From Macrosoma leucophasiata (taxonomy: Eukaryota > Arthropoda > Insecta > Lepidoptera > Hedylidae), in contig JAWQUS010000010.1 in NCBI GenBank assembly GCA_036365455.1, forward strand, positions 19,950,501 through 20,014,500: a stretch of DNA of 64,000 nucleotides. The letters run 5' to 3'. Positions 26,101 to 33,710 of this stretch are shown piece after piece. The notes beneath the pieces were generated by a model, which was not told where the DNA came from, made no database searches, and saw only the letters and a list, made by a program, of their open reading frames with translations. Each line of letters opens with the position of its first letter. Positions within the stretch are counted from its first letter, which is position 1. The translations under genes were made by a program, and so were the position numbers.

Positions 26101-26731
26101 CAATATTTATTATTAGTTTAATCAAATATAATGTCAGACGAATAGCTAAAATTAAGGTGGAGATATAATGTCGTTTTAGATTGATTATTTTTATTGTTCC
26201 ATTTGATTCTATTATTATTTCAGAAAATATTTATCGTTATAAAATAAAATTCATTAAGTATATATACGTATGTATTCAAATTTTGTTAAGAGTCGATAAG
26301 GATTTTTCTCATCTCTTAATTCAATCTGTAATTTGTGATATACTATGGTTGTAGGCTGCAGTTTACACTTTTATAACCTAAAACGAATACATTTACAGAT
26401 CACTAGCACGGGCCCAGTAAAAGCAGCACTCGAAGACGAAATGCAAGTCGACGAAGACGAATCCAGTCTGCTGCCTAAGACACTCAACATCCGAGCGAAA
26501 CTTGCTAAGAACAACAAATCTACCGAACGTGCCAAATCTGACCCGGAAATGCTTTTAGAGGGCAACACTAAACAGAATAAACTGAGGAAACAGCAATTCA
26601 AACGCGATAAAAAGAAAAAGGCGCGGAATGAGAAGCAGGCGGTTAATTTAGCGGATGTCCTAGAAAATGTCACTTTGACTACGGTTAAGAAGAAAGATGA
26701 TTATGACTTCAAGGAAGATTTCTCTTTGTAG
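17125..26731 (+). CDS. GNL3: Nucleostemin / guanine nucleotide-binding protein-like 3
   Basis: A complete nine-exon gene of 580 codons plus stop. Exons: 17125-17143, 17410-17702, 19444-19633, 20685-20909, 21208-21391, 22713-22935, 23609-23716, 24694-24861, 26399-26731. All junctions are GT/AG and all phases agree. The N-terminus ([19 protein letters not shown]) is the basic Grn1-type domain followed by a charged coiled-coil region to about residue 100. The GTPase is circularly permuted as in the YlqF/YawG family: DARDPLGTRC (162-171), then NKAD (G4, 190-193), then GLPNVGKSS (G1, 275-283), then DSPG (G3, 319-322). The C-terminus is acidic, then lysine-rich, ending DYDFKEDF. Nucleostemin shuttles between nucleolus and nucleoplasm, is needed for 60S ribosome maturation and supports proliferation; that function is inferred from the family. 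Length matches fly and human homologues. GNL3L is the main alternative. The exon 1 peptide is only six residues plus one base, but it restores the family's usual N-terminus. Confidence 0.95.
18075..18258 (-). mobile_element. tRNA-derived SINE B, copy 1 (GNL3 intron 2)
   Basis: On the minus strand the head carries GGTGCGAAACCACTG and a degraded B box (GGTTTGATCCCCGC), followed by CAGAACAAATATCTGTATGG. The same arrangement, better preserved, occurs on the plus strand at 45484-45690. The element is a Pol III-type SINE with no coding capacity. Confidence 0.65.
18553..18918 (+). mobile_element. 5S-rRNA-derived SINE, copy 1 (GNL3 intron 2)
   Basis: The first ~100 bp resemble 5S rRNA: GCGATCTGCTCGG, TTAAGCACTGCGGGCGCGGT and GATGGGTGACCGCT line up with the corresponding internal-promoter region of metazoan 5S rRNA. 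The body is followed by CCCAGCAGTGGGACGTATAATGGG and an (ATT)n tail of LINE-derived type. That layout defines SINE3-class elements. A second copy in inverted orientation is at 59298-59662. Confidence 0.65.
19812..20096. mobile_element. Fold-back element with perfect 84-bp arms and tRNA-like sequence
   Basis: Positions 19812-19895 and 20013-20096 are perfect inverted copies of each other, 84 bp each, around a 117-bp spacer. Each arm contains the T-arm and anticodon-side half of a tRNA-like sequence (GAGTTCGAGTC). The element lies in GNL3 intron 3. A diverged relative with similar AAAGAAAAATTTGAC ends is at 55740-55885. Arm identity suggests a young element or recent gene conversion. Confidence 0.75.
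19849..19925 (-). tRNA. tRNA-like pseudogene within the fold-back element
   Basis: On the minus strand an acceptor-like GGCTTCAG pairs with CTGAAGTC, the A box TAGCTCAATTGG is canonical, the D stem is GCTC/GAGC, and the T arm is GCGAG-TTCGAGT-CTCGC. The anticodon arm has one mismatch, and the loop would read AGA (Ser), yet there is no long variable arm as expected for tRNA-Ser. I therefore consider it a tRNA-derived pseudogene inside a mobile element rather than a working gene. Confidence 0.45.
20935..21150 (+). repeat. CACTGCTGGATAAAG-type interspersed repeat (GNL3 intron 4)
   Basis: It starts with (ATC)n and CAGCCTAAAGCAACCACTG, then CTGGATAAAGGTCTCC, CCTCATCCAGTGATTG, and CTACGCTTCGTCTTCCGG with TTTCCATTCGAGAACTCTTC. 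This is the signature of an abundant insect repeat, probably the 3' part of a LINE or a SINE built on one. It is noncoding. Confidence 0.6.
21454..21740 (+). repeat. Family A repeat (GNL3 intron 5)
   Basis: A near-complete copy in the ACTGGTGG-first orientation. It holds the GGAGCTCGCGGGCGTAGG, AATGGTAGTGTTCAGCAC, GTAATTTCCGGCACAGAGGC and GGCTGCAGTCATCACTTAAC blocks, ending near ATTACACTAAAAAAA. It is the only copy in the left half of the window. Confidence 0.85.
22270..22566 (+). mobile_element. SINE C, copy 2, head-truncated (GNL3 intron 5)
   Basis: The B box (GGTTCGATTCCCGG) is intact but the A-box part is missing, so the copy is 5'-truncated. The body and the RTE-like 3' end (CTCTGCCTACCCCTTCGGGG, GGCGTGAAG) match the copy at 6542-6842. 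Truncation at the 5' end is typical of retroposed SINEs. Confidence 0.75.
23105..23280. repeat. Two-copy tandem duplication (GNL3 intron 6)
   Basis: The block GGAATGTAAAAGTACAAAAT plus TTATGATAATTAGAGCGTGAGCG recurs about 100 bp later in slightly diverged form (GAATGTTTTAGTACAAAAT, GGGGCGCGAGCG). It is a local duplication in the intron. Confidence 0.6.
23900..24470. mobile_element. MITE-like element with imperfect inverted ends (GNL3 intron 7)
   Basis: GAATTTACTCCAGCGCGACAG with GATTAAGAT and ACATACCTTG near the left end is mirrored by CAAGGTATCTCC, ATCTTAATC and GCGCTCGACTAAATAC near the right end. The starting words GGGGAGCCCAAGAGGGG belong to a repeat widespread in Lepidoptera as far as I recall. 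Open frames on both strands here have no family match. Confidence 0.45.
25252..25832. mobile_element. MITE family C, copy 1, with nested repeat D (GNL3 intron 8)
   Basis: The left end reads ACAGTACTCAACAATTAATA then TTGCACATTG, and the right end CTCTTTCCTAGGCTCGATGT then GCAATATTTATTG. Inside, GTAGAGCGTTATC and GTAACGCTATACAG are the mirrored sub-terminal words. The element is split by a 25473-25788 insertion of repeat D, which is itself a tandem duplication. Confidence 0.65.
25473..25788. repeat. Repeat D copy with internal 110-bp duplication
   Basis: It starts AACTAGCGGACCCGGCGAAC and contains GTGAAATCGGTCCAGCC and GACCAAGGAAAACGGGTTGC twice (near 25590-25650 and 25708-25768). Each unit ends TATATATAGAT. 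The family is a noncoding insect interspersed repeat, here inserted into MITE C. Confidence 0.6.
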
Positions 26732-26797
26732 TTGTAAGATAAGTAATTAACAACGTTTCACTGTAATGTACGATTATTCGTATCTTGTGTATATGCA

Positions 26798-26803
26798 AAT
26801 AAA
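26798..26803 (+). terminator. Polyadenylation signal AATAAA of GNL3
   Basis: An AATAAA hexamer lies 66 nt past the stop codon and is followed by T/G-rich sequence, so the 3' UTR is about 90 nt. The element at 27019 begins shortly after. Confidence 0.65.
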
Positions 26804-27009
26804 TTATTTTGCGTGTTTCATTCATGGGTTTTAATTTATTATACGTATAGTTAACAGAGTTCATTGTGGATATTTTAAAATATCACAAACATAATCCACT
26901 TGAAAATTATATCTTGTCTTATCTTATAATCTACACGTCGCATTATTAACAATCATGTTACAGTTTTTGAGAGAGATTTTTTATGGTACCTAATTTATTA
27001 CTGCAGCCT

Positions 27010-27018
27010 ACGAACTTT
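27010..27018. repeat. 5' target-site duplication of the Jockey element
   Basis: ACGAACTTT directly precedes the GC-rich element start (CGCGCACGCC) and recurs directly after its 3' end at 32807-32815. Joining the flanks would give an AT-rich uninterrupted site. Confidence 0.6.
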
Positions 27019-27389
27019 CGCGCACGCCGAGCGCGACGCACGTTGCGAAACTAAACGGAGCAAAATGTCTGCGATCGGATAGTTTCGCGCGCCCAGTTAT
27101 ACGCGATAGCCATCGTCCGCGTCGTAGTGGGTACCCCGCTCACGGTGAGCCGGTACCGCCTGCTATTTACAGGCAGGGAAAACCCTCCGTGGGTTGCGTG
27201 TGTACTCCGCGGAAGTGATAGTGTTTACCAGCTACCTATTAGTGTGATTACCAGTGCGAGAGGACGCCTAGTGGTACAGTGCGCGAGTGAACTCAGGTCG
27301 CTTTCGTAGTGCAAACTCATTCCACGAGGAAAGTGGCCTGCAGGCGCCTCCACACCTAGCCAGCTGGTAGGCCAGCAGCAACCTGCGTT
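27019..27389 (+). promoter_or_regulatory. Jockey element 5' UTR, presumed internal promoter
   Basis: The segment between the target duplication and the ORF1 ATG is GC-rich. Jockey-type elements carry an internal Pol II promoter at the very 5' end that lets a full-length copy transcribe itself; that is family knowledge and no core motif was proved here. Confidence 0.45.
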
Positions 27390-29561
27390 ATGTCCGAGGG
27401 GGACCCTCCCCCCCGGGAACTGCGGCCGCGCCGATCAACTCGCACGAGCATCCCGGTGCGCGAGGTGGTGCGCCGCAACGTGGCGGGCGCCACAGAGTGG
27501 GCTCCTGTTAAAATAACAGGAGCCCACTCTGTGGCGCCCGCCCGATCCTCGTCCCCGCAACCTGGCACAGCGCCGCCATCGCCGGCTGCATCTCCAATGC
27601 CATCGCCTTCACCACCATTGCTTCCCGCGGCCGCCACCCAGCCTTCTCCTGCGCCCGCAATTGATATTGCGGCTGGCGCCGAGAACGTCAAGAGGCGGCG
27701 CGGGGACGTCACCACGTCTTCAGAGGAGGACCAGGCGGAGAAGCGACTCTGCCAGGCTCCCTCCCAAGCATCAGACGAAGAGGAGGAGTACGTGCAGGCA
27801 GAAGAGAGCGAGCCTCGCACTACTACACCAACCAGTCCATCCACCAGCTACGCGGCCATCGAGAGTCCGCGTCGACCAGTGGCTCTAAACACGGACACCG
27901 AAATGCGATCGTCATTATCGCTACCGCATGCGCCTGCATCGCCACCGGCGACATCCTACGCGGCAGTAGCTGCCGCGCCTTCCAGCTCGCGTCCCGTGGT
28001 CACTCCACTGCAGGAGCCCAAACAGATGCGGTGCAGTTACCCGCCACTCATTGTGGAGCAGTTACCCAATTGGCCGCGACACCTAGCGGCCATATCTGAC
28101 AAATTGGGGTACGCCCCGAACGCGCGTTCCACCGGCGCCGGGGTCCGATTTACCCCTAAATCACCGGACGAATATCGTGCAGTCCAAGCGTACTTGATTG
28201 CCGCCTCCACCGAAGATCCATCGGTAGAATGGTACTGCTTCGCCCCGGAAGCGGAACGCCCACTGAAGGTAGGCTTGAGGGGTTTGCCACGCGGTACAGA
28301 TCCTCAGGATATCGTGGAGGCTCTAAAAGCAAGAGGGTTTCCAGCCACTACAGCCCGCCCTATTTATCCCAAAAGAGAACGGCCAGGGGCGGTCTATTTT
28401 ATACAGCTAGGCCATTTAAACAAAGAAGAACTGGCTCGACTGTACGCCATAAACGAACTCCTTCACCTCCGTGGCGTGGAGATTCAGGCATGGAGACCTA
28501 GAGATGGCCCGCCTCAATGCCACCGGTGCCAGCGATTCGGGCACGCTTCTGCAAATTGCCACAGGCCGCAAAAGTGCGTCCGGTGCGCCGAGAACCATCC
28601 GGGGAGTGAATGTCCGCGTCCACGTGACCAACCGCCTACGTGCGCCAATTGCGCCGGGGCCCACACTGCTAACGATCGGAGGTGCCCCAGTTTTATGAAG
28701 GAAGCACGGAAGAGGCAGGAAAAGGTGCCCCCACCGCTACCTACTCAACAAGCACCAGGATCTGGGGCACGGCGAGTACCGATGGCCGCGGCCCCCGCAC
28801 CGGTGGCACAACCGCCACCTAAAGTACTACACGCAGTGGCCGGCACAACACTAGCAACGCCGGCCAATCAACCAGTAACGCCGGCCAATCAACCATCACG
28901 GAAAAAACGCCGTACTGGACGTCCGCGGAAACGTAACGTACCAATCGCGACGTCGACCCCGTTCCCGGTCGCGGCAGAATTGATCCAGCCCGTCGAGCCT
29001 GTAACCGAACCAATGAGCGGGCCGCAAGCCCCGCCCACTACGCGACCTACTTTCACCGTAGTGCCACGCCTCCAACACGCCTCCCCGCCAAGGCAAGCGT
29101 CCCCTGCGCCGCCTCCCGCACCTATCACCGTGCAGGTGAGCTGCGCTCCCCGCGCCGTCCCGGCAGAGGTGCCGCCTTCCAGTGCGCCTCGGGCGGCCGA
29201 TACGAACGGTCGTGCCCCGGCCGCTAGTCACTGCATCGCTGCATCAATCGATCGACGTGTGGAGCCGATGGTAGTGAGCTTTGCCGCTCTGGGGGCAACG
29301 CCAGCAGACGCGTATTCACAAGCGCACGTGGTAAGTTCTGGGCCGGCTCATTCAAACTCGCAAGCCGTACCAGCGACCGTGTCCCGGGGGAGGGTTTCCA
29401 CTCCCTCAGGACACTTAGTGGAGCCGACGATGTCCCAGTTAGTGGGTGTATTTATTAACACACTGACTGGAATATTGGCGGCATACAACGCCGGGCAGGA
29501 TATAATGCCTGCACTACTGTCGGGACTGGCCGAACTAACTCGTTACAGTGATCCCGTGTAG
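27390..29561 (+). CDS. Jockey element ORF1, Gag-like zinc-knuckle protein
   Basis: A 723-aa RNA-binding protein expected to form ribonucleoprotein particles with the element RNA. The first ~275 residues are proline/serine/alanine-rich and low-complexity. A PRE_C2HC-like domain starts near residue 293 (KVGLRGLPRGTDPQDI). Three CCHC knuckles follow (about 377-435): CHRC...C, CVRC...C and CANC...C. The C-terminal half is again proline-rich with a KKRRTGRPRKR basic patch (about 508-518), a possible nuclear signal. Two local duplications are visible: a 29-bp perfect palindrome at 27482-27542 and a 21-bp tandem repeat (TPANQPV) at 28859-28900. The stop TAG at 29559 lies inside ORF2, a 23-nt overlap of open frames. 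Confidence 0.9.
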   Translation: MSEGDPPPRELRPRRSTRTSIPVREVVRRNVAGATEWAPVKITGAHSVAPARSSSPQPGTAPPSPAASPMPSPSPPLLPAAATQPSPAPAIDIAAGAENVKRRRGDVTTSSEEDQAEKRLCQAPSQASDEEEEYVQAEESEPRTTTPTSPSTSYAAIESPRRPVALNTDTEMRSSLSLPHAPASPPATSYAAVAAAPSSSRPVVTPLQEPKQMRCSYPPLIVEQLPNWPRHLAAISDKLGYAPNARSTGAGVRFTPKSPDEYRAVQAYLIAASTEDPSVEWYCFAPEAERPLKVGLRGLPRGTDPQDIVEALKARGFPATTARPIYPKRERPGAVYFIQLGHLNKEELARLYAINELLHLRGVEIQAWRPRDGPPQCHRCQRFGHASANCHRPQKCVRCAENHPGSECPRPRDQPPTCANCAGAHTANDRRCPSFMKEARKRQEKVPPPLPTQQAPGSGARRVPMAAAPAPVAQPPPKVLHAVAGTTLATPANQPVTPANQPSRKKRRTGRPRKRNVPIATSTPFPVAAELIQPVEPVTEPMSGPQAPPTTRPTFTVVPRLQHASPPRQASPAPPPAPITVQVSCAPRAVPAEVPPSSAPRAADTNGRAPAASHCIAASIDRRVEPMVVSFAALGATPADAYSQAHVVSSGPAHSNSQAVPATVSRGRVSTPSGHLVEPTMSQLVGVFINTLTGILAAYNAGQDIMPALLSGLAELTRYSDPV
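27482..27542. repeat. Perfect 29-bp hairpin in Jockey ORF1
   Basis: Arms 27482-27510 and 27514-27542 are exact reverse complements separated by AAA. The frame stays open through both arms, giving the near-repeat peptides GATEWAPV and AHSVAPA. The structure is highly GC-rich and would be very stable in RNA. Confidence 0.95.
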
Positions 29562-32295
29562 GCTGAGAATCCTATATTGGAATCCAGGCGGGATCACGGG
29601 TCACATTCGGGATCTCCGGGAACTCGCCCAGGCTCAGGATATTCATATTATCCTACTGGGCGAGACCAAATTACGACCCGAACGCGAGCTCCGTGTGCCC
29701 AATTACTTCGTGTACCGCCACGACGAGGTATCGTCGCGGGGCCCCGCTTATAGGGGAACTGCGGCGCTGGTTCGGCGGGACGTAGTGCACGACGAGTTGG
29801 ACACACTGCCCTTTGAAATGACGCGTACTAAGGGAGTGCGCGTCTATGCGGAGGGCAGCGAGCTACGCGTATTCGCGGGATATAGACCTCCAGGAGACGA
29901 TTTCCGCGCCCGGGACATTCACACTGCCCTCGGGGAGGGACCTACACTAGTCGTGGGTGATATGAACGCTAAGCACACTGCCTGGGGTTCCCGTTTAATC
30001 ACACCGGCCGGAAGGAAACTCTTCGAGGACAGCCAGCGACAGGGGTATGACGTGGTCGGGCCGGATGCACCGACACACGTTCCAACTAACCCGAACTGTT
30101 TGCCGGATGTCCTGGACGTCGCCATCGTCAAAGATGTGCCATGCCCGGTCCATGTGGAGGTGCTGTATGATTTGAATACGCAGCACCTCCCAATACTAGT
30201 CACTCTTGCACTGTCGACGAATTTCACGATCGCGTGCCCACCCCGCAGACGCACAGACTGGCGCACTTTTGAACGCGCTATGAGTGAGGTGGAGCCGGTG
30301 GGCGCCCTGACTACAGCAGAGGATGTCGAGGCGGCAGCCCGCCGCCTCTCACGCGAAATCCAGTCCGCCAACGCAGCGGCCACCACAACGATGCCAGCAA
30401 CACAGCGCAGGGCCGCCCTGCCCGCCGCACTCCAAGTAATGCTGCGCAGAAAGCGCAGCCTCCGTCAGCTGTGGGCGCGCACGCGATGTCCGACAGTCAA
30501 GCGTGACCTTAATCGCCTCGTGGATAAGGTCAGTGCAGCGATGAGCGTATTTCGTGGGGCTGCCTGGGAAGAAACCATAGACCGGGCGGCTGACCGAGAC
30601 ACCAATTTATATATGCTCACTCGCACGCTGACCCGCGAGCCGGCCCCGATATATCCGTTACTTGACAATTCAGGTAAACGATGCTACGGGGCCAGAGACC
30701 GGGCCGAAATACTGGCCACTCATCTGGAGGACGTCTTTACCCCCCACCCACCCTCTACGGACCCCGTTGTCGTCGCGCATCATGATAACTGCGAGCGCCG
30801 CGTAAGGGAATTACTGTCGACACCGCTCCCGCCACTCCGAGGGGATGATTTTATCTCCCCGTCTGAACTGCGGAGGGCCGTTTACCGGCTGAATGTCAAG
30901 AAGGCACCAGGACCGGATGGGATCCCTAACGCCGCGCTGCAGCATCTGCCGTGGGGTAGTCTGGTATCCCTTACCAGACTATTCAACGGCATACTCCGCA
31001 CGGGTCATTTTCCCAACGAGTGGAAACTCGGGAAAGTTATAGTTCTCCCCAAGCCGGGCAAGGACCGCCGCTATCCATCTAGCTACCGCCCTATCACGCT
31101 GCTCTCACACCTCGCCAAGCTGTTCGAGCGTCTTCTGCTGCGGAGGCTGAGGCCACACCTTCCATGTAGGGAGGAGCAGTTTGGCTTCCGCGCGGGACAC
31201 TCCACGACGCTCCAGCTGGTGAGGGTACTACACTATCTCGCCAATGAGTTCAACAATCGTCAGTACTCGGTCGGAGTATTTCTCGATATCGAGAAAGCCT
31301 TCGACCGGGTGTGGCATGTTGGACTCTTGGCGAAATTAGATACACTGCATCCCGCCTTACACAGGGTGGTGGCTAGCTTCCTGGAGGGCAGGCGGTTCTA
31401 CGTCTCGATTGATGGGGAGGAATCGCCACACCATCCGATCCGTGCAGGAGTACCACAGGGCAGCTGTTTGTCGCCGTCGCTATATGCGGCGTATACAGAC
31501 GACATCCCCACCTTGCGCGAACATCTGCGCGAAGGAGAAAGGGATGTAATGCTGTCCCTGTTTGCCGACGACAGCGCTTACTTTACGTCGGCGCCCCGGT
31601 TGCATTTTGCATACGAGCAAATGCAACGTTTGCTGAATAGATTGCCGGAGTGGTTCGATAAGTGGCGGATGGCCGTCAATGTGGGTAAGACGGCCGCTTT
31701 CGCAACGCGAACACTCCGCTACCGACTACCACCACTACGGCTCCGCGGCCAAGATGTTCTATGGCAGCCGTCGGTCAAGTACCTCGGGTGTACCATCGAC
31801 AGAGCGCTGCGCATGGTGCCCACCGTGGATAACGCGGTGCGCCAGGCGGCGGCTGCTCGAGCGATGCTACGTCCGGTACTGCAGTCGAGGCTGCCGTTGA
31901 GCACCAAGCTGCGGATCTACAACACCTACATTCGAACTAGGTTGACGTACGCTGCACCAGCGTGGTACGCCTTGTGCTCCACTACGCAGCGACGTCGCCT
32001 ACAGGTACAGCAAAACGTGTGTCTACGCTTGATAACCAACGCGGGGAGGTACGTCAGAAATGACGTCATCTCACGGGACCTGCGTGTAGAATCCGTTCAG
32101 GAGTTCGTGGTCCGTCTCGCGCGCGGTATGTACTATCGTGCGGAAAACGGACCTCACGGACACCTCCACGGATTTGCCCCACTACATAGCAGGCCGCCTG
32201 ACGGGAGGGCACTCCCGCGCGAAATCCTCTCCGTGGTATCAACCCGGACACCCCGGGACGCCGACGTATGTCCGAGCCCCGATCCCGAATCGTGA
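29539..32295 (+). CDS. Jockey element ORF2, endonuclease and reverse transcriptase
   Basis: The open frame starts after a TAA at 29536-29538 and ends at 32295 (about 918 codons). An APE-type endonuclease is first: LRILYWNPGG, GETKL (about residue 38) and GDMNAKHTAWGS (about 137). The expected SDH triad reads TQH (about 211). The reverse transcriptase follows: FLDIEKAFDRVW (about 578), AGVPQGSCLSPSLYA, and the catalytic FADD (about 672). There is no RNase H domain. The protein nicks target DNA and primes cDNA from the nick (target-primed reverse transcription). No in-frame ATG occurs before residue ~90, past the first endonuclease motifs, so ORF2 is unlikely to start with AUG. It is in the +1 frame relative to ORF1. 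Numbering is from GTG at 29548. Confidence 0.9.
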   Translation, partial: LVTVIPCRLRILYWNPGGITGHIRDLRELAQAQDIHIILLGETKLRPERELRVPNYFVYRHDEVSSRGPAYRGTAALVRRDVVHDELDTLPFEMTRTKGVRVYAEGSELRVFAGYRPPGDDFRARDIHTALGEGPTLVVGDMNAKHTAWGSRLITPAGRKLFEDSQRQGYDVVGPDAPTHVPTNPNCLPDVLDVAIVKDVPCPVHVEVLYDLNTQHLPILVTLALSTNFTIACPPRRRTDWRTFERAMSEVEPVGALTTAEDVEAAARRLSREIQSANAAATTTMPATQRRAALPAALQVMLRRKRSLRQLWARTRCPTVKRDLNRLVDKVSAAMSVFRGAAWEETIDRAADRDTNLYMLTRTLTREPAPIYPLLDNSGKRCYGARDRAEILATHLEDVFTPHPPSTDPVVVAHHDNCERRVRELLSTPLPPLRGDDFISPSELRRAVYRLNVKKAPGPDGIPNAALQHLPWGSLVSLTRLFNGILRTGHFPNEWKLGKVIVLPKPGKDRRYPSSYRPITLLSHLAKLFERLLLRRLRPHLPCREEQFGFRAGHSTTLQLVRVLHYLANEFNNRQYSVGVFLDIEKAFDRVWHVGLLAKLDTLHPALHRVVASFLEGRRFYVSIDGEESPHHPIRAGVPQGSCLSPSLYAAYTDDIPTLREHLREGERDVMLSLFADDSAYFTSAPRLHFAYEQMQRLLNRLPEWFDKWRMAVNVGKTAAFATRTLRYRLPPLRLRGQDVLWQPSVKYLGCTIDRALRMVPTVDNAVRQAAAARAMLRPVLQSRLPLSTKLRIYNTYIRTRLTYAAPAWYALCSTTQRRRLQVQQNVCLRLITNAGRYVRNDVISRDLRVESVQEFVVRLARGMYYRAENGPHGHLHGFAPLHSRPPDGRALPREILSVVSTRTPRDADVCPSPDPES

Positions 32296-32806
32296 TCCGA
32301 TACGTTAGTGAGCCAAGCTCGGCCGGGCTCGCCATTAGATGCAGAGCCCTGTGACGATGTCATGCAACCTGCCCGACCCGGGTTCGATTCCCGGACGTGG
32401 GGGCTTCCATCGGGGATGCGGTCGCGGGTCCGACTACGGTCCGGGCTACGACCGCGCAATATCTGCGGGCGTTGCCACTGGAGTGGTGGATGCTCGCCCC
32501 TGTTGGCTTCCCAAAACTCGACGCTGGGCGACGGAAGCCGCCGCAGCGACGCCACTTCGCGCCGTGACGACACCCCCGCCGCCGCAATACCAACCGCCGC
32601 GGCACCGCTGTCATCGCGGCACCACCACACTGGGGAGGCGCCTACTCCGTCGCTGCGCCCTAATCGGCGACGCGGCGCTTACCACTGCGCCACCCAGACA
32701 AGACGCCGCTCCCATTACCATGGGAGCAGAAGATGCCGAGGAAAAGGGGCACGTGCCCCGAATCCTATACCGCGCCGCGCGCTAGCGCGCGCGACGAATC
32801 ACGACG
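32296..32806 (+). other. Jockey element 3' UTR
   Basis: GC-rich noncoding end of the element, ending GACGAATCACGACG. A 17-nt tRNA T-arm look-alike (CCGGG-TTCGATT-CCCGG) lies at 32378-32394. Open frames on both strands here are a side-effect of the base composition. Confidence 0.6.
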
Positions 32807-32815
32807 ACGAACTTT
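32807..32815. repeat. 3' target-site duplication of the Jockey element
   Basis: Second copy of ACGAACTTT, followed by ordinary AT-rich DNA (TGGAAAGAAAAG). Confidence 0.6.
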
Positions 32816-33283
32816 TGGAAAGAAAAGTAATCAACTTTAAATTATTTTGGCGTTTAAGCGAAAGTTGAATGCCGCTTTCTTCTTATGAGACATCAAAATT
32901 GATAAAAATTGATCACAATTCTCTTGGAGAAAGGACTCTTGTATTTGTCTGTCAACTACAATTTACCAACATTATTTATGAAAGGAAAATGCAGATGGTG
33001 TTTGATGTATGATCCTAGTCCTAAATGGTTATAGAATTTGAAGATGACAATAGATGTTGCCTTTATGAGTAATTTTAAAATTCATTACGTTTTGAATCGT
33101 TACATCGTAAAAACTTAAGTTTTTTGTATTCAAGGACAAGTTATTCATTTTATATTCTTTTTCGGATGACAGTAACAACAACATCCCAATCGACGGCTCC
33201 GATCTGTGGTGCTTCTTTTCATTTGTACGTCGCGCTGTTTGCACGGAATAGGGTTGAACATAGATTTATTATACTACTTCTAA
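32816..33283. other. Intergenic, nothing recognised
   Basis: AT-rich DNA between the Jockey element and the RTE fragment. No supported gene or repeat. Confidence 0.4.
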
Positions 33284-33706
33284 GTTTCAAATACTACTAC
33301 TTTAGTTTTATCCACATTCAATTGTAAGCCTTTCTCGATACAATCCTCTTTCATGACTGTGACTAGTGCTTGTAGCCCAGATGGTGTAGAGCTAACAATT
33401 ACCGCATCATCTGCGTAAAGTAGACAGTTCACCACTAAGTCACCCATACGCACTCCCACATCCATCAACTTCACCCTCTGGAGGCATTTGTCCAGATATA
33501 TAATAAACAGCTGACAGGTTGACCTACCATGACCAAATAGGTCGAGTTCTGTCTGATGGTGGGGTCAAAAGTCTTAGGAATCGGCGTGCATGTATGAAGA
33601 GAATGATGAAGGTAGACGAGGCACGAGAGGTTTGTCAGAACCGGGATGTCTGGCGCTCTACACTCTCTGCCTACCCCGTTAGGGGCCTGGCGTGAAGATA
33701 CATACA
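33284..33706. mobile_element. RTE LINE copy with inverted 5' part
   Basis: Two pieces of the same RTE family as at 5203-6455 are joined in opposite orientations. 33284-33511 is minus-strand RT sequence around the YADD box; 33512-33706 is plus-strand C-terminal sequence running to the 3' end (CCCCGTTAGGGGCC, TGGCGTGAAGATACATAC). The middle of the gene is absent. This is the arrangement expected from twin priming during insertion. It has no coding capacity. Confidence 0.8.
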
Positions 33707-33710
33707 TACA

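Larger units (their letters stand above)
27019..32806 (+). mobile_element. Full-length Jockey-clade non-LTR retrotransposon
   Basis: A 5.8 kb GC-rich element in AT-rich DNA. A candidate 9-bp target-site duplication, ACGAACTTT, is at 27010-27018 and again at 32807-32815. The element has a ~370-nt 5' UTR, an ORF1 with Gag-type zinc knuckles, an ORF2 with endonuclease and reverse transcriptase but no RNase H, and a ~510-nt 3' UTR ending in a short (CGA)n-like tail rather than poly(A). The clade call rests on the ORF1 layout and RT motifs. Both frames are open over their whole lengths, so the copy is probably young and possibly competent. It sits between GNL3 and calreticulin on the same strand as both. 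Confidence 0.85.

Noticed and set aside
27356..27844. 162-aa minus-strand ORF opposite Jockey ORF1
   Set aside because: Low-complexity antisense of the proline/alanine-rich ORF1 start; no independent evidence.
29919..30386. 155-aa minus-strand ORF within the Jockey element
   Set aside because: It lies opposite the endonuclease coding sequence and has no domain; GC-rich coding DNA commonly leaves the opposite strand open.
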